Of a stretch of 64,000 bases of DNA, positions 52,061 to 60,898 are shown piece by piece. Both the position numbers and the translations under genes were made by a program. The stretch's first letter is position 1. Every line of letters starts with the position of its first letter. A model generated the notes under the pieces. It was not told where the DNA came from and did no database searches. It saw only the letters and a program-made list of their open reading frames with translations. The stretch comes from CAWCWK01 sp963842125 (GTDB taxonomy: Bacteria > Pseudomonadota > Alphaproteobacteria > Rhizobiales > CAWCWK01). Location of the stretch: the NCBI GenBank assembly GCA_963842125.1, contig CAWJFE010000005.1, positions 1,674,001-1,738,000 of the forward strand. Direction: 5' to 3'.

Positions 52061-53572
52061 ATGTTCGGAAAACGCGGACCAACGAGCGATACGCCGCCTC
52101 CCCCGGCCCCGAAGGTCGTCTCCAATGCGTTGAAGACTATCGACGCGCCCTCGCCGTCCAAACCTCCGGCGCCGAAGCCCGCGCCCGAAGCCGCCGCCGC
52201 GCCAAAGCCTTCGCCGAAGGCCGCGCCGAAGCCTGAGGCGGCGAAGCGCCCCATCGCGATCGAGGAGCCGCCGGAGAGAAAGAAGTCGGCCGACTATTAC
52301 GAGACGAAGACGACGATCTTCGGCACCCTTCTCGAAGCCATCGATCTCAGCCAGCTCGCCCGGCTGGACGCCGAGGCGGCGCGCGAGGAAATTCGCGACA
52401 TCGTCGGCGAGATCATCGGCTACAAGAACATCGCTCTGTCTATCGCGGAGCAGGAAGAACTGCTCGCCGACATCTGCAACGACGTTCTGGGCTACGGCCC
52501 GCTGGAGCCTCTGCTGGCGCGGGACGACATTGCCGACGTGATGGTGAACGGTGCCGACACCGTCTACATCGAGGTCGACGGCAAGATGCGCCAGACGGGC
52601 GTGCGCTTTCGCGACAATGCGCAACTGATGAACATCTGCCAGCGCATCGTCAGCCAGGTCGGCCGCCGGGTCGATGAAAGCTCGCCGATCTGCGACGCGC
52701 GCCTGCCCGACGGCTCGCGCGTCAACGTCATCGCGCCGCCGCTCGCCATCGACGGGCCGACGCTGACCATCCGCAAGTTCAAGAAGGACAAGCTGACGCT
52801 CGAGCAGCTCGTCAAGTACGGTTCCATCTCGGCCGAGGGCTCAGAGGTGCTGCGCATCATCGGCAAAGCGCGCTGCAATGTGCTGATCTCGGGGGGTACC
52901 GGTTCGGGCAAGACGACGCTTCTCAACTGCATGACGGCGAGCATCGACTCGACCGAGCGAATCATCACCTGCGAGGACGCGGCCGAGCTTCAGCTGCAGC
53001 AGCCGCACGTCGTCCGGCTGGAGACCCGCCCTGCCAACCTCGAAGGCGAGGGCGAGATCACGATGCGCGATCTCGTCAAGAACTGCCTGCGTATGCGGCC
53101 CGAGCGGATCATCGTCGGCGAGGTTCGCGGCCCGGAGGCGTTCGATCTCCTCCAGGCCATGAACACCGGCCACGACGGCTCGATGGGTACGGTCCACGCC
53201 AACAGCCCGCGCGAGGCCATCTCGCGCCTCGAATCGATGATCACGATGGGTGGCTATTCTCTGCCCGCCAAGACGATCCGCGAGATGATCGTCGGGTCGA
53301 TCGACGTCATCATCCAGGCGGCCCGCCTGCGCGACGGCTCTCGGCGTATCACCCACGTGACCGAAGTCATCGGCATGGAGGGCGAGGTGGTCACGACGCA
53401 GGACGTCTTCCTCTACGACATGTACGGCGAGGACGACGACGGGAACATTCTCGGCCGGCATCGCTCGACAGGAATCGGTCAGCCCCGCTTCGCCGAGCGC
53501 GCACGGTATTTCGGTGAAGCCGAAGCCCTCGGCGCCGCGCTCGACGCCGCCGAAATCGCCGACGACCGCTAG
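52061..53572 (+). CDS. cpaF: Tad pilus motor ATPase CpaF (TadA)
   Basis: A 503-residue type II/IV secretion ATPase. A Pro/Ala/Lys-rich N-terminal tail (about 1-75) precedes the N-domain (LGYGPLEPLLARDDIADVMV) and the motor domain with Walker A GGTGSGKTT (278-286), the Asp box TCEDAAELQL, Walker B RPERIIVGEVRGPEAFD and the His box GHDGSMGTVHANS. It powers Flp pilus assembly and retraction. tadB follows 11 nt later. Confidence 0.95.
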   Translation: MFGKRGPTSDTPPPPAPKVVSNALKTIDAPSPSKPPAPKPAPEAAAAPKPSPKAAPKPEAAKRPIAIEEPPERKKSADYYETKTTIFGTLLEAIDLSQLARLDAEAAREEIRDIVGEIIGYKNIALSIAEQEELLADICNDVLGYGPLEPLLARDDIADVMVNGADTVYIEVDGKMRQTGVRFRDNAQLMNICQRIVSQVGRRVDESSPICDARLPDGSRVNVIAPPLAIDGPTLTIRKFKKDKLTLEQLVKYGSISAEGSEVLRIIGKARCNVLISGGTGSGKTTLLNCMTASIDSTERIITCEDAAELQLQQPHVVRLETRPANLEGEGEITMRDLVKNCLRMRPERIIVGEVRGPEAFDLLQAMNTGHDGSMGTVHANSPREAISRLESMITMGGYSLPAKTIREMIVGSIDVIIQAARLRDGSRRITHVTEVIGMEGEVVTTQDVFLYDMYGEDDDGNILGRHRSTGIGQPRFAERARYFGEAEALGAALDAAEIADDR

Positions 53573-53583
53573 GAGGGCGAACG

Positions 53584-54558
53584 ATGGAGTCCAATACGAT
53601 CATCATCGCCGGCCTCGCGGCGCTCTGCATGGGCGGCCTCGCCTATGGACTTCTCTACGACCGGATCTCGACGGAGAGCACGCGCGAGAAACGGCTCGGC
53701 ACGATCCGCAAGACAGCGCCCAAAGCTGCCAGCGGCGCGAACCAGAAGAAGGATCGCCGCAGCAAGATCCAGTCGGCCGTAGAAGGCATCGAGAAGCAGC
53801 AGAAGAGCGAAGGCAAGCTGACCTTCGAGCGCCGGTTGCAGCAGGCTGGTCTCGAGTGGTCGAAGACGATGTACGCGTTGGTCAGCATCGTCTGCGGTCT
53901 CGTCGCGGGCGCCTGTGTGCTGGCGGCCGGCGGTGGTTTCGTCGTCGCGCTCATCGCTGTCGTGGGTGGCTTCCTCGTGCTGCCGCGCCTCTACGTGAAC
54001 CGCTGCCGCAAGAAGCGGATCGCGGCCTTCCTCAACGAGTTGCCGAACGCGGTCGACGTCATCGTGCGCGGCATCAAGGCGGGCCTGCCGCTCAACGACT
54101 GCATCCACATCGTCTCGAGAGAATCGGCCGAGCCGGTGCGCAGCGAGTTCGCCAAGGTCGTCGAGGCGCAGTCTGCCGGCATCACCATTCCTGCTGCCGT
54201 CGAGCGCATGTACTACCGCGTTCCGCTGGCCGAGACGAACTTTCTCTCCATCGTCATTACCTTGCAGTCGAAGGCCGGCGGCTCGATGTCCGAAGCGCTC
54301 GGCAATCTCTCCGGCGTGCTACGCGACCGCAAGAAGATGCGGGGCAAGATCCAGGCGATGTCGATGGAGGCCAAGGCCTCGGCCGGCGTCATCGGCTCTT
54401 TGCCCATCGTCGTGATGAGCCTCGTCTACATCGTGGCACCAGACTACATGGTGACGCTTTTCGTCGAACCTCTCGGCAACATCCTTCTCGCCGGCGCGGG
54501 CGTGTGGATGATGATCGGCGTCTTCGTCATGAAGGGCATGATCAACTTCGACTTCTAG
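53584..54558 (+). CDS. tadB: Tad pilus platform protein TadB
   Basis: A 324-residue inner-membrane platform protein with a T2SSF domain (region 175-300, VIVRGIKAGLPLNDCIHIVS and LAETNFLSIVITLQSKAGGS). Membrane segments lie near residues 5-22, 95-135, 265-285 and 295-320. GGAGGG lies 7 nt before the ATG. It forms the membrane base with TadC. Confidence 0.94.
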   Translation: MESNTIIIAGLAALCMGGLAYGLLYDRISTESTREKRLGTIRKTAPKAASGANQKKDRRSKIQSAVEGIEKQQKSEGKLTFERRLQQAGLEWSKTMYALVSIVCGLVAGACVLAAGGGFVVALIAVVGGFLVLPRLYVNRCRKKRIAAFLNELPNAVDVIVRGIKAGLPLNDCIHIVSRESAEPVRSEFAKVVEAQSAGITIPAAVERMYYRVPLAETNFLSIVITLQSKAGGSMSEALGNLSGVLRDRKKMRGKIQAMSMEAKASAGVIGSLPIVVMSLVYIVAPDYMVTLFVEPLGNILLAGAGVWMMIGVFVMKGMINFDF

Positions 54559-54618
54559 GGCTTCGGCCGGCGGCCCGGGTGCCTCGGCGCTCTTGGTCGC
54601 CGCCGCGAAAGGCAAACC

Positions 54619-55590
54619 ATGGTGTTCCTCCAAGGCCTTGGCGACAATCAAGGCATTCTCTTCATACTCGTGATGGTCTGCGTCGCGTCGCTCGTCTTCA
54701 TACTGGCCGCGCCGCTTCTCACCCGCGACAAGCTCCAGCAGCGCATGAAGGCCGTGTCCGTCGAGCGGGCCCGCATCCGCGAACGCGAGCGCGGCCGGAT
54801 GGAAAAGAACCACAAGCCGATCAGCTTGCGGAGCGAGCCGCGCGCCTACATGAAACGCGTCGTCGACGAGTTCAATCTGCGCGACAAGCTGATGGGCGCC
54901 GACACGCGCGACAAGCTCATCGGCGCCGGCTACCGCGCCGATTCCCACGTCATCACCTATCTCTTCGCCCGCGTGGTCATGCCGGTCGTGCTCGGCTTCG
55001 CCTCGGCGTTCTACATCTTCACGACCGGCTTACTGAGCGGCTACCCGGTGCTGGTCTCGGTCGGCGCCGTACTCGTCATCGCCTATATCGGTCACTACGC
55101 GCCCAACATCTGGATCTCGAACGCGACCTCCAAGCGTCAGCTGTCCATCCGCCGCGCCTGGCCGGACGCGCTCGACCTCCTGCGGATCTGCGTGGAATCG
55201 GGCGCCTCCATCGAAGCCGCTTTTCGCAAGGTGTCGGAGGAGATCGGCATCCAGTCGATCGCGCTGGCGGAGGAAATGGCTCTCACGACGGCCGAACTCT
55301 CCTACCTCTCCGAGCGCCGCAAGGCCTACGAAAACCTTGGCAAGCGCACCGATGTCGAGGGCGTGAAGGCTGTCTGCGCGGCCCTCATCCAAGCCGAGCG
55401 CTACGGTACGCCCGTCAGCGTCAGCCTACGCGTCCTCGCGCAGGAGACGCGCGACATGCGGATGAACGAGGCAGAGAAGAAGGCGGCTGCTCTGCCGCCC
55501 AAACTCACCGTTCCGATGATCCTCTTCTTCATGCCCTCACTCTTCATCGTCATCCTCGGCCCTGCGGCCATCAAGATGACGCAGCTCTGA
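54619..55590 (+). CDS. tadC: Tad pilus platform protein TadC
   Basis: A 323-residue T2SSF-domain membrane protein. The conserved region RRAWPDALDLLRICVESGAS, FRKVSEEIG and LIQAERYGTPVSVSLRVLAQE is typical of TadC, and the C-terminal helix is LPPKLTVPMILFFMPSLFIVIL. It is the last gene of the plus-strand cpaB-tadC run; no tadD TPR gene follows. A terminator lies 23 nt after the stop. Confidence 0.94.
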   Translation: MVFLQGLGDNQGILFILVMVCVASLVFILAAPLLTRDKLQQRMKAVSVERARIRERERGRMEKNHKPISLRSEPRAYMKRVVDEFNLRDKLMGADTRDKLIGAGYRADSHVITYLFARVVMPVVLGFASAFYIFTTGLLSGYPVLVSVGAVLVIAYIGHYAPNIWISNATSKRQLSIRRAWPDALDLLRICVESGASIEAAFRKVSEEIGIQSIALAEEMALTTAELSYLSERRKAYENLGKRTDVEGVKAVCAALIQAERYGTPVSVSLRVLAQETRDMRMNEAEKKAAALPPKLTVPMILFFMPSLFIVILGPAAIKMTQL

Positions 55591-55613
55591 GGAACGCGGA
55601 CCCTGGACGAAAA

Positions 55614-55644
55614 AAGGCGCCGCAGGATCGCTCCCGGGCGCCTT
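55614..55644 (+). terminator. Intrinsic terminator after tadC
   Basis: Arms AAGGCGCC (55614-55621) and GGCGCCTT (55637-55644), preceded by an A-run and followed by GTTC. It lies between convergent tadC and the first Fas1 gene and can serve both strands. Confidence 0.75.
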
Positions 55645-55681
55645 GTTCGCTCCGGCCGAGACCGAAGGATTAAGCCGAAGC

Positions 55682-56209
55682 TTACATCGGCATCAGGACG
55701 CCGTCGATGACGTGGATGACGCCGTTCGTCGCCTCGATGTCCGTCTCCACTACGGTGGCCGTGTTGCCGGCCGCGTCCGTGATGATGACGTTGTCGCCAT
55801 CGAGGGAGACGGTGAAGGTCGCGCCGTTCACGGTCTCGACGACGTGCTCGCCGCCGTCGCTCTCGATCATGCCGACGACATCGGCGGCCATCACGCTAGC
55901 CGGGACGACGTGATAGGTGAGGATACCTGCCAGCTGATCCTTATTGGCCGGCTCGAGCAGCGTCTCGACGGTGCCGTCCGGCAGTGCGGCGAAAGCGTCG
56001 TTGGTCGGCGCGAAGACCGTGAACGGACCCTCGCCCTCGAGCGTCGTGGCCAGATCGGCGGCGCCGACGGCGGTGTAGAGGGTGGAGAGGGACTCGGTTT
56101 TGGAGGCGAGGTTTGCAATCGTGCCTTCCATGTGGGCGGCGGCGAAGGCAACACCGGTGAGGGCGACGACGCCGGCGGAGGCGGCGAGAAGAGTGGTCTT
56201 GAAGGTCAT
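55682..56209 (-). CDS. Secreted fasciclin (Fas1) domain protein
   Basis: A 175-residue exported protein with a signal peptide (LLAASAGVVALTGVAFAAA) and one Fas1 domain: FTVFAPTNDAFAALPDGTVE (H1-type motif, about 63-82), YHVVPASVMAADV and the C-terminal GVIHVIDGVLMP (H2 motif). Fas1 domains mediate adhesion or surface interactions. A paralogue of similar architecture lies just upstream on the same strand. Confidence 0.93.
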   Translation of the reverse strand: MTFKTTLLAASAGVVALTGVAFAAAHMEGTIANLASKTESLSTLYTAVGAADLATTLEGEGPFTVFAPTNDAFAALPDGTVETLLEPANKDQLAGILTYHVVPASVMAADVVGMIESDGGEHVVETVNGATFTVSLDGDNVIITDAAGNTATVVETDIEATNGVIHVIDGVLMPM

Positions 56210-56331
56210 GATTGGCTCCCTTGAGAGTCAGAGCCGAGCGGAAGTTGGGGGGAGTGCCCGGCTGCGTTGACGTGGATAGATACGAACGCGCCGCTGACTA
56301 GATGCACGATTTCTTAATCTTGCCGAAATGT

Positions 56332-56363
56332 CGCAGGCGGGCCGCCGACGCGGCCCGCCTGCG
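56332..56363 (-). terminator. Perfect 14-bp hairpin between the two Fas1 genes
   Basis: CGCAGGCGGGCCGC (56332-56345) and GCGGCCCGCCTGCG (56350-56363) are exact reverse complements around a CGAC loop, placed 8 nt past the stop of the upstream Fas1 gene on the minus strand. No strong T-run follows, so it may stabilise the mRNA end as well as terminate. Confidence 0.75.
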
Positions 56364-56370
56364 TCGTCTG

Positions 56371-56925
56371 CTACTTCGGAAGCAGCACATCGTCGATGAC
56401 GTGAACGACGCCATTGGCTTGGCGCACATCGGCCGTGATCACCGTCGCAGCGCCGCCGCTCTCGTCGTATACGACGAGGTCGTCGCCGACCATTCCGAGC
56501 GTGATCGTGTCGCCGGACGCGGTCTCCACATTGTGACGCCCACCGTCATCGGCGACCATGGACATGGCTGCCTCGGCCATCACGTTGCCGGGGACCACGT
56601 GCGACAGCAGGACCTTGGTCAGCTGATCCTTGTTCTCGGGCTTCAGAAGCGTCTCAACGGTGCCGGCGGGCAGCTTCTCGAACGCCTCGTTCGTGGGCGC
56701 GAAGACGGTGAATGGACCCTCGCCGGCCAGCGTCTCGACGAGACCGGCGGCCGTGACGGCCGCGACGAGCGTGGTCAGGTTCGGTGCATTGGATGCGTTG
56801 ACCGCGATCGGCTGGTCGGCCATCATCGCCGCGCCGCCAACAGTAGGATTGTCCTGGGCCAGTGCAGGCGCAGCGAAGAGCGCGATAGCGGCAGTCGTGG
56901 CGAGTATAGTCGTTCTGATAGTCAT
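56371..56925 (-). CDS. Secreted fasciclin (Fas1) domain protein
   Basis: A 184-residue Fas1 protein. Signal peptide MTIRTTILATTAAIALFAAP; domain motifs FTVFAPTNEAFEKLPAGTVE, SHVVPGNVMAEA and GVVHVIDDVLLP. The ATG at 56925 is chosen because GGAG lies 6 nt upstream; earlier in-frame ATG and TTG codons sit on or before that site. Shares NKDQL and many positions with the adjacent Fas1 protein, suggesting an old tandem duplication. Confidence 0.92.
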   Translation of the reverse strand: MTIRTTILATTAAIALFAAPALAQDNPTVGGAAMMADQPIAVNASNAPNLTTLVAAVTAAGLVETLAGEGPFTVFAPTNEAFEKLPAGTVETLLKPENKDQLTKVLLSHVVPGNVMAEAAMSMVADDGGRHNVETASGDTITLGMVGDDLVVYDESGGAATVITADVRQANGVVHVIDDVLLPK

Positions 56926-57030
56926 GATCATCTCCAATTTCCCCCGTCTCCGAACACCGAACGCCGAGGTTATGCTTGGAGCTACGACGTCGCGCTGACG
57001 CCGGATGCATGAATTTCTAAATTTTTTATT

Positions 57031-57639
57031 TCAGGCGCGGACAACACCGTGGTTTTTTAGGTCCGAACGCATTCGAGCGGCGTCCGTAAATACCTCCGCT
57101 TGCCACCCGGCCGCCCGGGCGCCGTCGACATTCGCCGCCGTATCGTCGAAGAAAAGGCATGCGGCCGGGTCGAGATCGAAGGTCTCCGCGTGACGGTCGT
57201 AGATCGCCCGGTCGGGCTTCAGCATCCGCACCTCTCCCGAGACGGTCACGCCGCGCGTGCCCGCGAGGGCGGGAAACATCGCCTGCGCTTCCTTGAACGT
57301 GTCCTGATGGAAGTTCGTCAGGAGCGTCACGTCCTGCCCGTCGGCTTGCAGGGCTCGCATGATCTCGAAGGTGCCCGGCACGTCGCCCGGCACCATCTCG
57401 GACCAATAGGTCCGGTAGGCCCGAATGAGGTCGGCCCGGTCGGGGTAGTCGGCAATGAGAAGGTCTTCGGCCTCCGTCCAGTCCCGCCCGCGATCCTGCT
57501 CGCGGTTCCAGGCCGGGGTGCAGACGTTGGCGAGGAACCAGCGGCGTTCCTCCGCATCGGGTATCAGCCGGCGGTAGGGGATCTCGGGATCCCAGCGAAT
57601 GAGGACGTGGCCGATATCGAAGACGATGTGGCGGATCAT
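57031..57639 (-). CDS. HAD-superfamily hydrolase
   Basis: A 202-residue HAD-IA phosphatase-like protein. Motif I is VFDIGHVLIRWD (Asp7 nucleophile followed by a non-canonical Gly at the usual second Asp, as in the YihX-like group), motif II is LLTNFH, motif III is KPDRAIYDRHAE and motif IV is LFFDDTAANVDGARAAG. A small-molecule phosphatase role is likely; substrate unknown. It starts 18 nt after the anti-sigma factor gene. Confidence 0.88.
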   Translation of the reverse strand: MIRHIVFDIGHVLIRWDPEIPYRRLIPDAEERRWFLANVCTPAWNREQDRGRDWTEAEDLLIADYPDRADLIRAYRTYWSEMVPGDVPGTFEIMRALQADGQDVTLLTNFHQDTFKEAQAMFPALAGTRGVTVSGEVRMLKPDRAIYDRHAETFDLDPAACLFFDDTAANVDGARAAGWQAEVFTDAARMRSDLKNHGVVRA

Positions 57640-57657
57640 GAACGGCGTTCCGGTGCG

Positions 57658-58554
57658 TTACGGACGGATGAGGCGGCCCTGCGCGATGATGGGTCCGGTC
57701 GCGACGCCTTCCGGCGCACCGCCCGGCGGCTCCAACGAGACGGCGAGTACGGTCCCGTCGTTCAACTCGCGCAAGTCCGACGGCATCGGCACGTCGAGAC
57801 CGATCGCCTCGCCGGGTGGCGGTAGGATGCCGAGCGAGCGCGGCGCGGAACCATCGTCCGGCACGAGCCAGAGCTCCGGCACCCGCGTCTCCGTCGCGAC
57901 GCTCACCGTATGCGCGGTCAGCCGACCCGAATGGTAGGAGAGGAGGAAGACGTCGGATGTGTCCGCCGGTCCGAGCGCAGCCAGGAGCGGGCCACGCGGA
58001 ACCTCGAGGCCGAGACGCTGGGCGATCGGCTCCAATACCGGATCGTAATAGCGCCGCAGATCCTGCTCGGTGACGACCGCGACGGCCAGTGCGGCGCAAC
58101 TCGCAAGCGCGACGACGCTGATGCCGCGCCAGAAGATCAGACTGTTCCACAGCCCCCGCCTCTCACGAACCTTGGCCGGACGGGCATTGACCGCCTGCTT
58201 CGCGGCCCGCTTGCTCGCCTGCGCCCGTTCGCGCTGCTCGCGGCGCACGTCGTCTTCACGCTGCACGACGCTGGCGCCGCGCACGGGGGATAGTCCGAGC
58301 TCGCGCTCGATGGACCGCAGCAGCCCGGACCGCGCAGCCTGATCGCGCGGTTCGGCGAGCAGCGGCGCAAGCCGGCTCGACCACGCCCCGACCTGCGCGC
58401 GAAACCCCGCATCCTCTGCCAGGCGGCGCTCCGCCTCGGCCTGCTCGTTAGGATCGAGGAGGCGGAGGACGTATTCCGCGGCCAGCAGCTCGTCCAGATC
58501 CGCGCGCGAGAGTTCGCTCGCAGCCTCGCCCATGTCACGGCTTTCGTCAGACAT
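57658..58554 (-). CDS. Anti-sigma-K factor RskA-family membrane protein
   Basis: A 298-residue anti-sigma factor. The cytoplasmic N-domain carries a zinc-less ASD-like helix bundle (LLAAEYVLRLLDPNEQAEAE, about 23-42), a single membrane segment lies at about residues 144-162 (GISVVALASCAALAVAVV), and the periplasmic RskA domain includes VPELWLVPDDGSAPRSLGIL. It should hold the adjacent ECF sigma factor inactive. As sequenced, the frame is open upstream into the damaged sigma gene, but the ATG at 58554 is the natural start. Confidence 0.88.
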   Translation of the reverse strand: MSDESRDMGEAASELSRADLDELLAAEYVLRLLDPNEQAEAERRLAEDAGFRAQVGAWSSRLAPLLAEPRDQAARSGLLRSIERELGLSPVRGASVVQREDDVRREQRERAQASKRAAKQAVNARPAKVRERRGLWNSLIFWRGISVVALASCAALAVAVVTEQDLRRYYDPVLEPIAQRLGLEVPRGPLLAALGPADTSDVFLLSYHSGRLTAHTVSVATETRVPELWLVPDDGSAPRSLGILPPPGEAIGLDVPMPSDLRELNDGTVLAVSLEPPGGAPEGVATGPIIAQGRLIRP

Positions 58555-58652
58555 GAAGCCCCGCCCTGTTGCCCAAACCGGATCGACACGCCGCACGGCG
58601 CCCCACCGATCGTTCATTCGTTGCCGATGCCGTTTCCGCCGGCCCTTCGCGC

Positions 58653-59223
58653 CTAGACATCCGAACCCAGGCAGTCGCGCAGCCGAAGGAGGGAGCGGCG
58701 AATACGGCTCTTCACCGTGCCCAGCGGCACGCCGTCGCGCTCGGCCAGTTGGAGATACGTGTGGTCGCCGAAAAAGGCTTCGCGCACGATGGCCGCATTC
58801 TCGGGGTCGAGACCTTCGAGGCAGAGGTTGAGGCGCTCTATGCGCTGCGCTTCGTCGAGCGCATCTCCGGGTGCCGGGCCGTGATCGACGAGTTCGGGCG
58901 CATCTTCCAGAGGATCGCTCCGCCAGCGACGTCCGCCCGGCGCGAAGGCGGTCGATGGCCTTGTTGCGCGCTATGGTGGCAAGCCAGGTGATGGGCGATG
59001 CGCGGCCGGCGTCGAACCGGTCGGCCCGCTTCCAGACCGTAATATAGGTCTCCTGCAACACCTCTTCCGCTTCGGCCTCGTCGGGCAGGACACGGCGCAC
59101 GATGCCGAAGAGCTTCGCGTTGGTGAGCATATAGACTTCGCGCAGCGCCTCACGGTCGCCGGCGCCGACGGAGGCCATAAGGCGTGCAAGCCGTGCCCGG
59201 CGCTGCGTGGCGACTTCGCTCAC
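58653..59223 (-). pseudogene. ECF sigma factor (SigK-like), interrupted by a one-base frameshift
   Basis: Region 2 is intact from the GTG at 59223 (LRREVYM-type helix read here as LREVYMLTNAKLFGIVRRV, then EEVLQETYITVWKRADRFD and WLATIARNKAIDRLRAGR). The region 4 helix-turn-helix (NLCLEGLDPENAAIVREAFF, TYLQLAERDGVPLGTVKSRI, ending CLGSDV with a stop at 58653) is in another frame. The 571-nt span is 3n+1, and removing one base of the G-run at 58936-58938 (read as C on the plus strand) joins them. AAGGGG precedes the GTG, which begins 2 nt after glk's stop. Confidence 0.85.
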
Positions 59224-59225
59224 CG

Positions 59226-60278
59226 CTAGACCCCTTGCGCCTGCGCAAGGGCGGCGCCAGCGCCCGTCAGAGCCGCCTTGTTCGACAGGATGACCTGCGT
59301 CGGCACCGCCTCGACGAACGGGCTGAGCCGCCCCTTGTCCTCGAACGCCGCGCGAAAGCCGAACCGTTCCAGTAGCGGCAGGATGCGCGGACAGATGCCA
59401 CCGCCGATGAAGACCCCACCCCGCGCCCCTACCGTCAGCGCCACGTCTCCCGACAGCCGGCCAAGCCATGTGACGAATAGGTGAAGCGTCTCCTCCGCCA
59501 CAGCGTCATTGCCGGCCAGAGCCCGCTCGGTGATCTCGGCCGCCGTCGCCTTCGCGGCATCATGGCCATCGACGGCGAGAATCGCGGCATGGACCGCTTC
59601 GAGCCCCGGTCCCGACAGCGCCCGCTCGGCCGACACGCGCCCGCCAGACGCCCGCATATGCTGCACGATCGCAAACTCGCGCGGTGTCCTCGCGGCGAGA
59701 TCGACATGCCCGCCCTCCGCCGGCAGCGCGTGCCAGATACGCCCCGCCGGCGTGGTAATGGGCACGATGCTGCCGACGCCGAGCCCGGTGCCCGGCCCGA
59801 CAACCGAGATCGCGCCATCCTCGGTCGCCTCGCCGCCGCCAATACGATGGCACTCCTCGGCCTTCAGGAAGGGCAGGCCGTTCGCCAACGCCTCGAAATC
59901 GTTGAGAATCATCAGCTTGTGGACGCGCAACGCGTCGGCCAGCTCGACCGTGTTGAAGGACCAGGGCGAGTTCGTGAACCGGACCTCTTCGCCGAGGATA
60001 GGCCCGGCGATGGCGAAGGCCGCCATCTTCGGCCTCGGCGGATTACCGATGCGTTTGGCGATGACCTCGTCGAGCGCCATCGCCGGCACGATCTCATCGA
60101 GATAGGCGCGGCCGGCGGCGGCAAGCGAGGGATAGTCGGCCGCGGCGAGATTCGTGACCGCATGGAGATCGCAGCGCGAGCCGGAGCCGTGCGGGCGCAG
60201 CAATGCGAGCGCGAAGCGAGCGTTCGTTCCGCCGACATCCGCGACGAGGCTCAGCCTGGCGCCCTGAACGAAGGCCAT
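59226..60278 (-). CDS. glk: Glucokinase
   Basis: A 350-residue bacterial glucokinase (ROK-unrelated Glk family). Phosphate-binding VADVGGTNARFAL near the N-terminus, sugar-binding ILNDFEALANGLP, nucleotide segment VVGPGTGLGVG and PAEGGHVDLA are all present, ending with GVFIGGGICPRIL. The ATG at 60278 has GGGAG upstream; the frame open to 60386 lacks similarity. It heads a unit with the sigma, anti-sigma and HAD genes. Confidence 0.94.
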   Translation of the reverse strand: MAFVQGARLSLVADVGGTNARFALALLRPHGSGSRCDLHAVTNLAAADYPSLAAAGRAYLDEIVPAMALDEVIAKRIGNPPRPKMAAFAIAGPILGEEVRFTNSPWSFNTVELADALRVHKLMILNDFEALANGLPFLKAEECHRIGGGEATEDGAISVVGPGTGLGVGSIVPITTPAGRIWHALPAEGGHVDLAARTPREFAIVQHMRASGGRVSAERALSGPGLEAVHAAILAVDGHDAAKATAAEITERALAGNDAVAEETLHLFVTWLGRLSGDVALTVGARGGVFIGGGICPRILPLLERFGFRAAFEDKGRLSPFVEAVPTQVILSNKAALTGAGAALAQAQGV

Positions 60279-60469
60279 CGACGTCTCCCTGCTTCCGGCA
60301 CCTCTGGCCGGTCGTTGCGCCCAGGTTTGGCATCGTCGGCGTGGCCAGGCAACAGGACGGTGGAGGCAACGTGAATGCGGTGTCACGGACGAACACTCTC
60401 GCGAAGCCCGCTTCGGCTTCCTATCTCTCCTTTACACGCCATCCCGCAACCGGAGTGAACGACCGACCG

Positions 60470-60730
60470 ATGATCTATGTTCTCGCCTTCTTCCTGCCGC
60501 CGCTCGCCCTCCTCATCGAGGGCCACGTCTTTCATGCGATCCTGAACGCGGTCCTTTGGGTCGTGCTGCTCGTGATCGCATTTCTGGCCACCGTGCTGCT
60601 ACCGGGCGCGTCGTTCGGCCTGATGCTGATCTGCTCCGCCCATGCAATCATCGTGATCGCGCAGGGCCGCCGCCGGCGCGAGCATCGCGAACTCGTCGCC
60701 GCGGCGCGAGATGGTCGTATCCGGAACTGA
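60470..60730 (+). CDS. Pmp3/YqaE-like small membrane protein
   Basis: An 86-residue protein with two membrane segments: IYVLAFFLPPLALLIEGHV (2-20, with the FLPPLA signature of the Pmp3/YqaE family) and a longer hydrophobic region to ICSAHAIIVIAQ, echoing the family's IHAIIV ending. A basic C-terminal tail (GRRRREHREL) follows. Yeast Pmp3 affects membrane potential; the bacterial role is unclear. ATG at 60470 used; GGAG lies rather far upstream. Confidence 0.75.
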   Translation: MIYVLAFFLPPLALLIEGHVFHAILNAVLWVVLLVIAFLATVLLPGASFGLMLICSAHAIIVIAQGRRRREHRELVAAARDGRIRN

Positions 60731-60898
60731 TCGCCAGGCTGGCGCACAAAGGTTCATCATCCCTGAAATCGTTGCCTCACGGGTGTGCATACGCCCCGTG
60801 ACACCCGTTGGCGACGAGGCTAGTGTCCCGCGCAGATCGCTGCCTCGCCTCGGCGGGGCTGGCGGTCGAACAACGCGAAAAGCACTTAGGGAAACGAC

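Noticed and set aside
57658..59469. Apparent single protein fusing sigma region 2 to RskA
   Set aside because: The intervening 120 residues are nonsense, while a perfect sigma region 4 with its own stop lies in another frame; a frameshift explains it better than a fusion.
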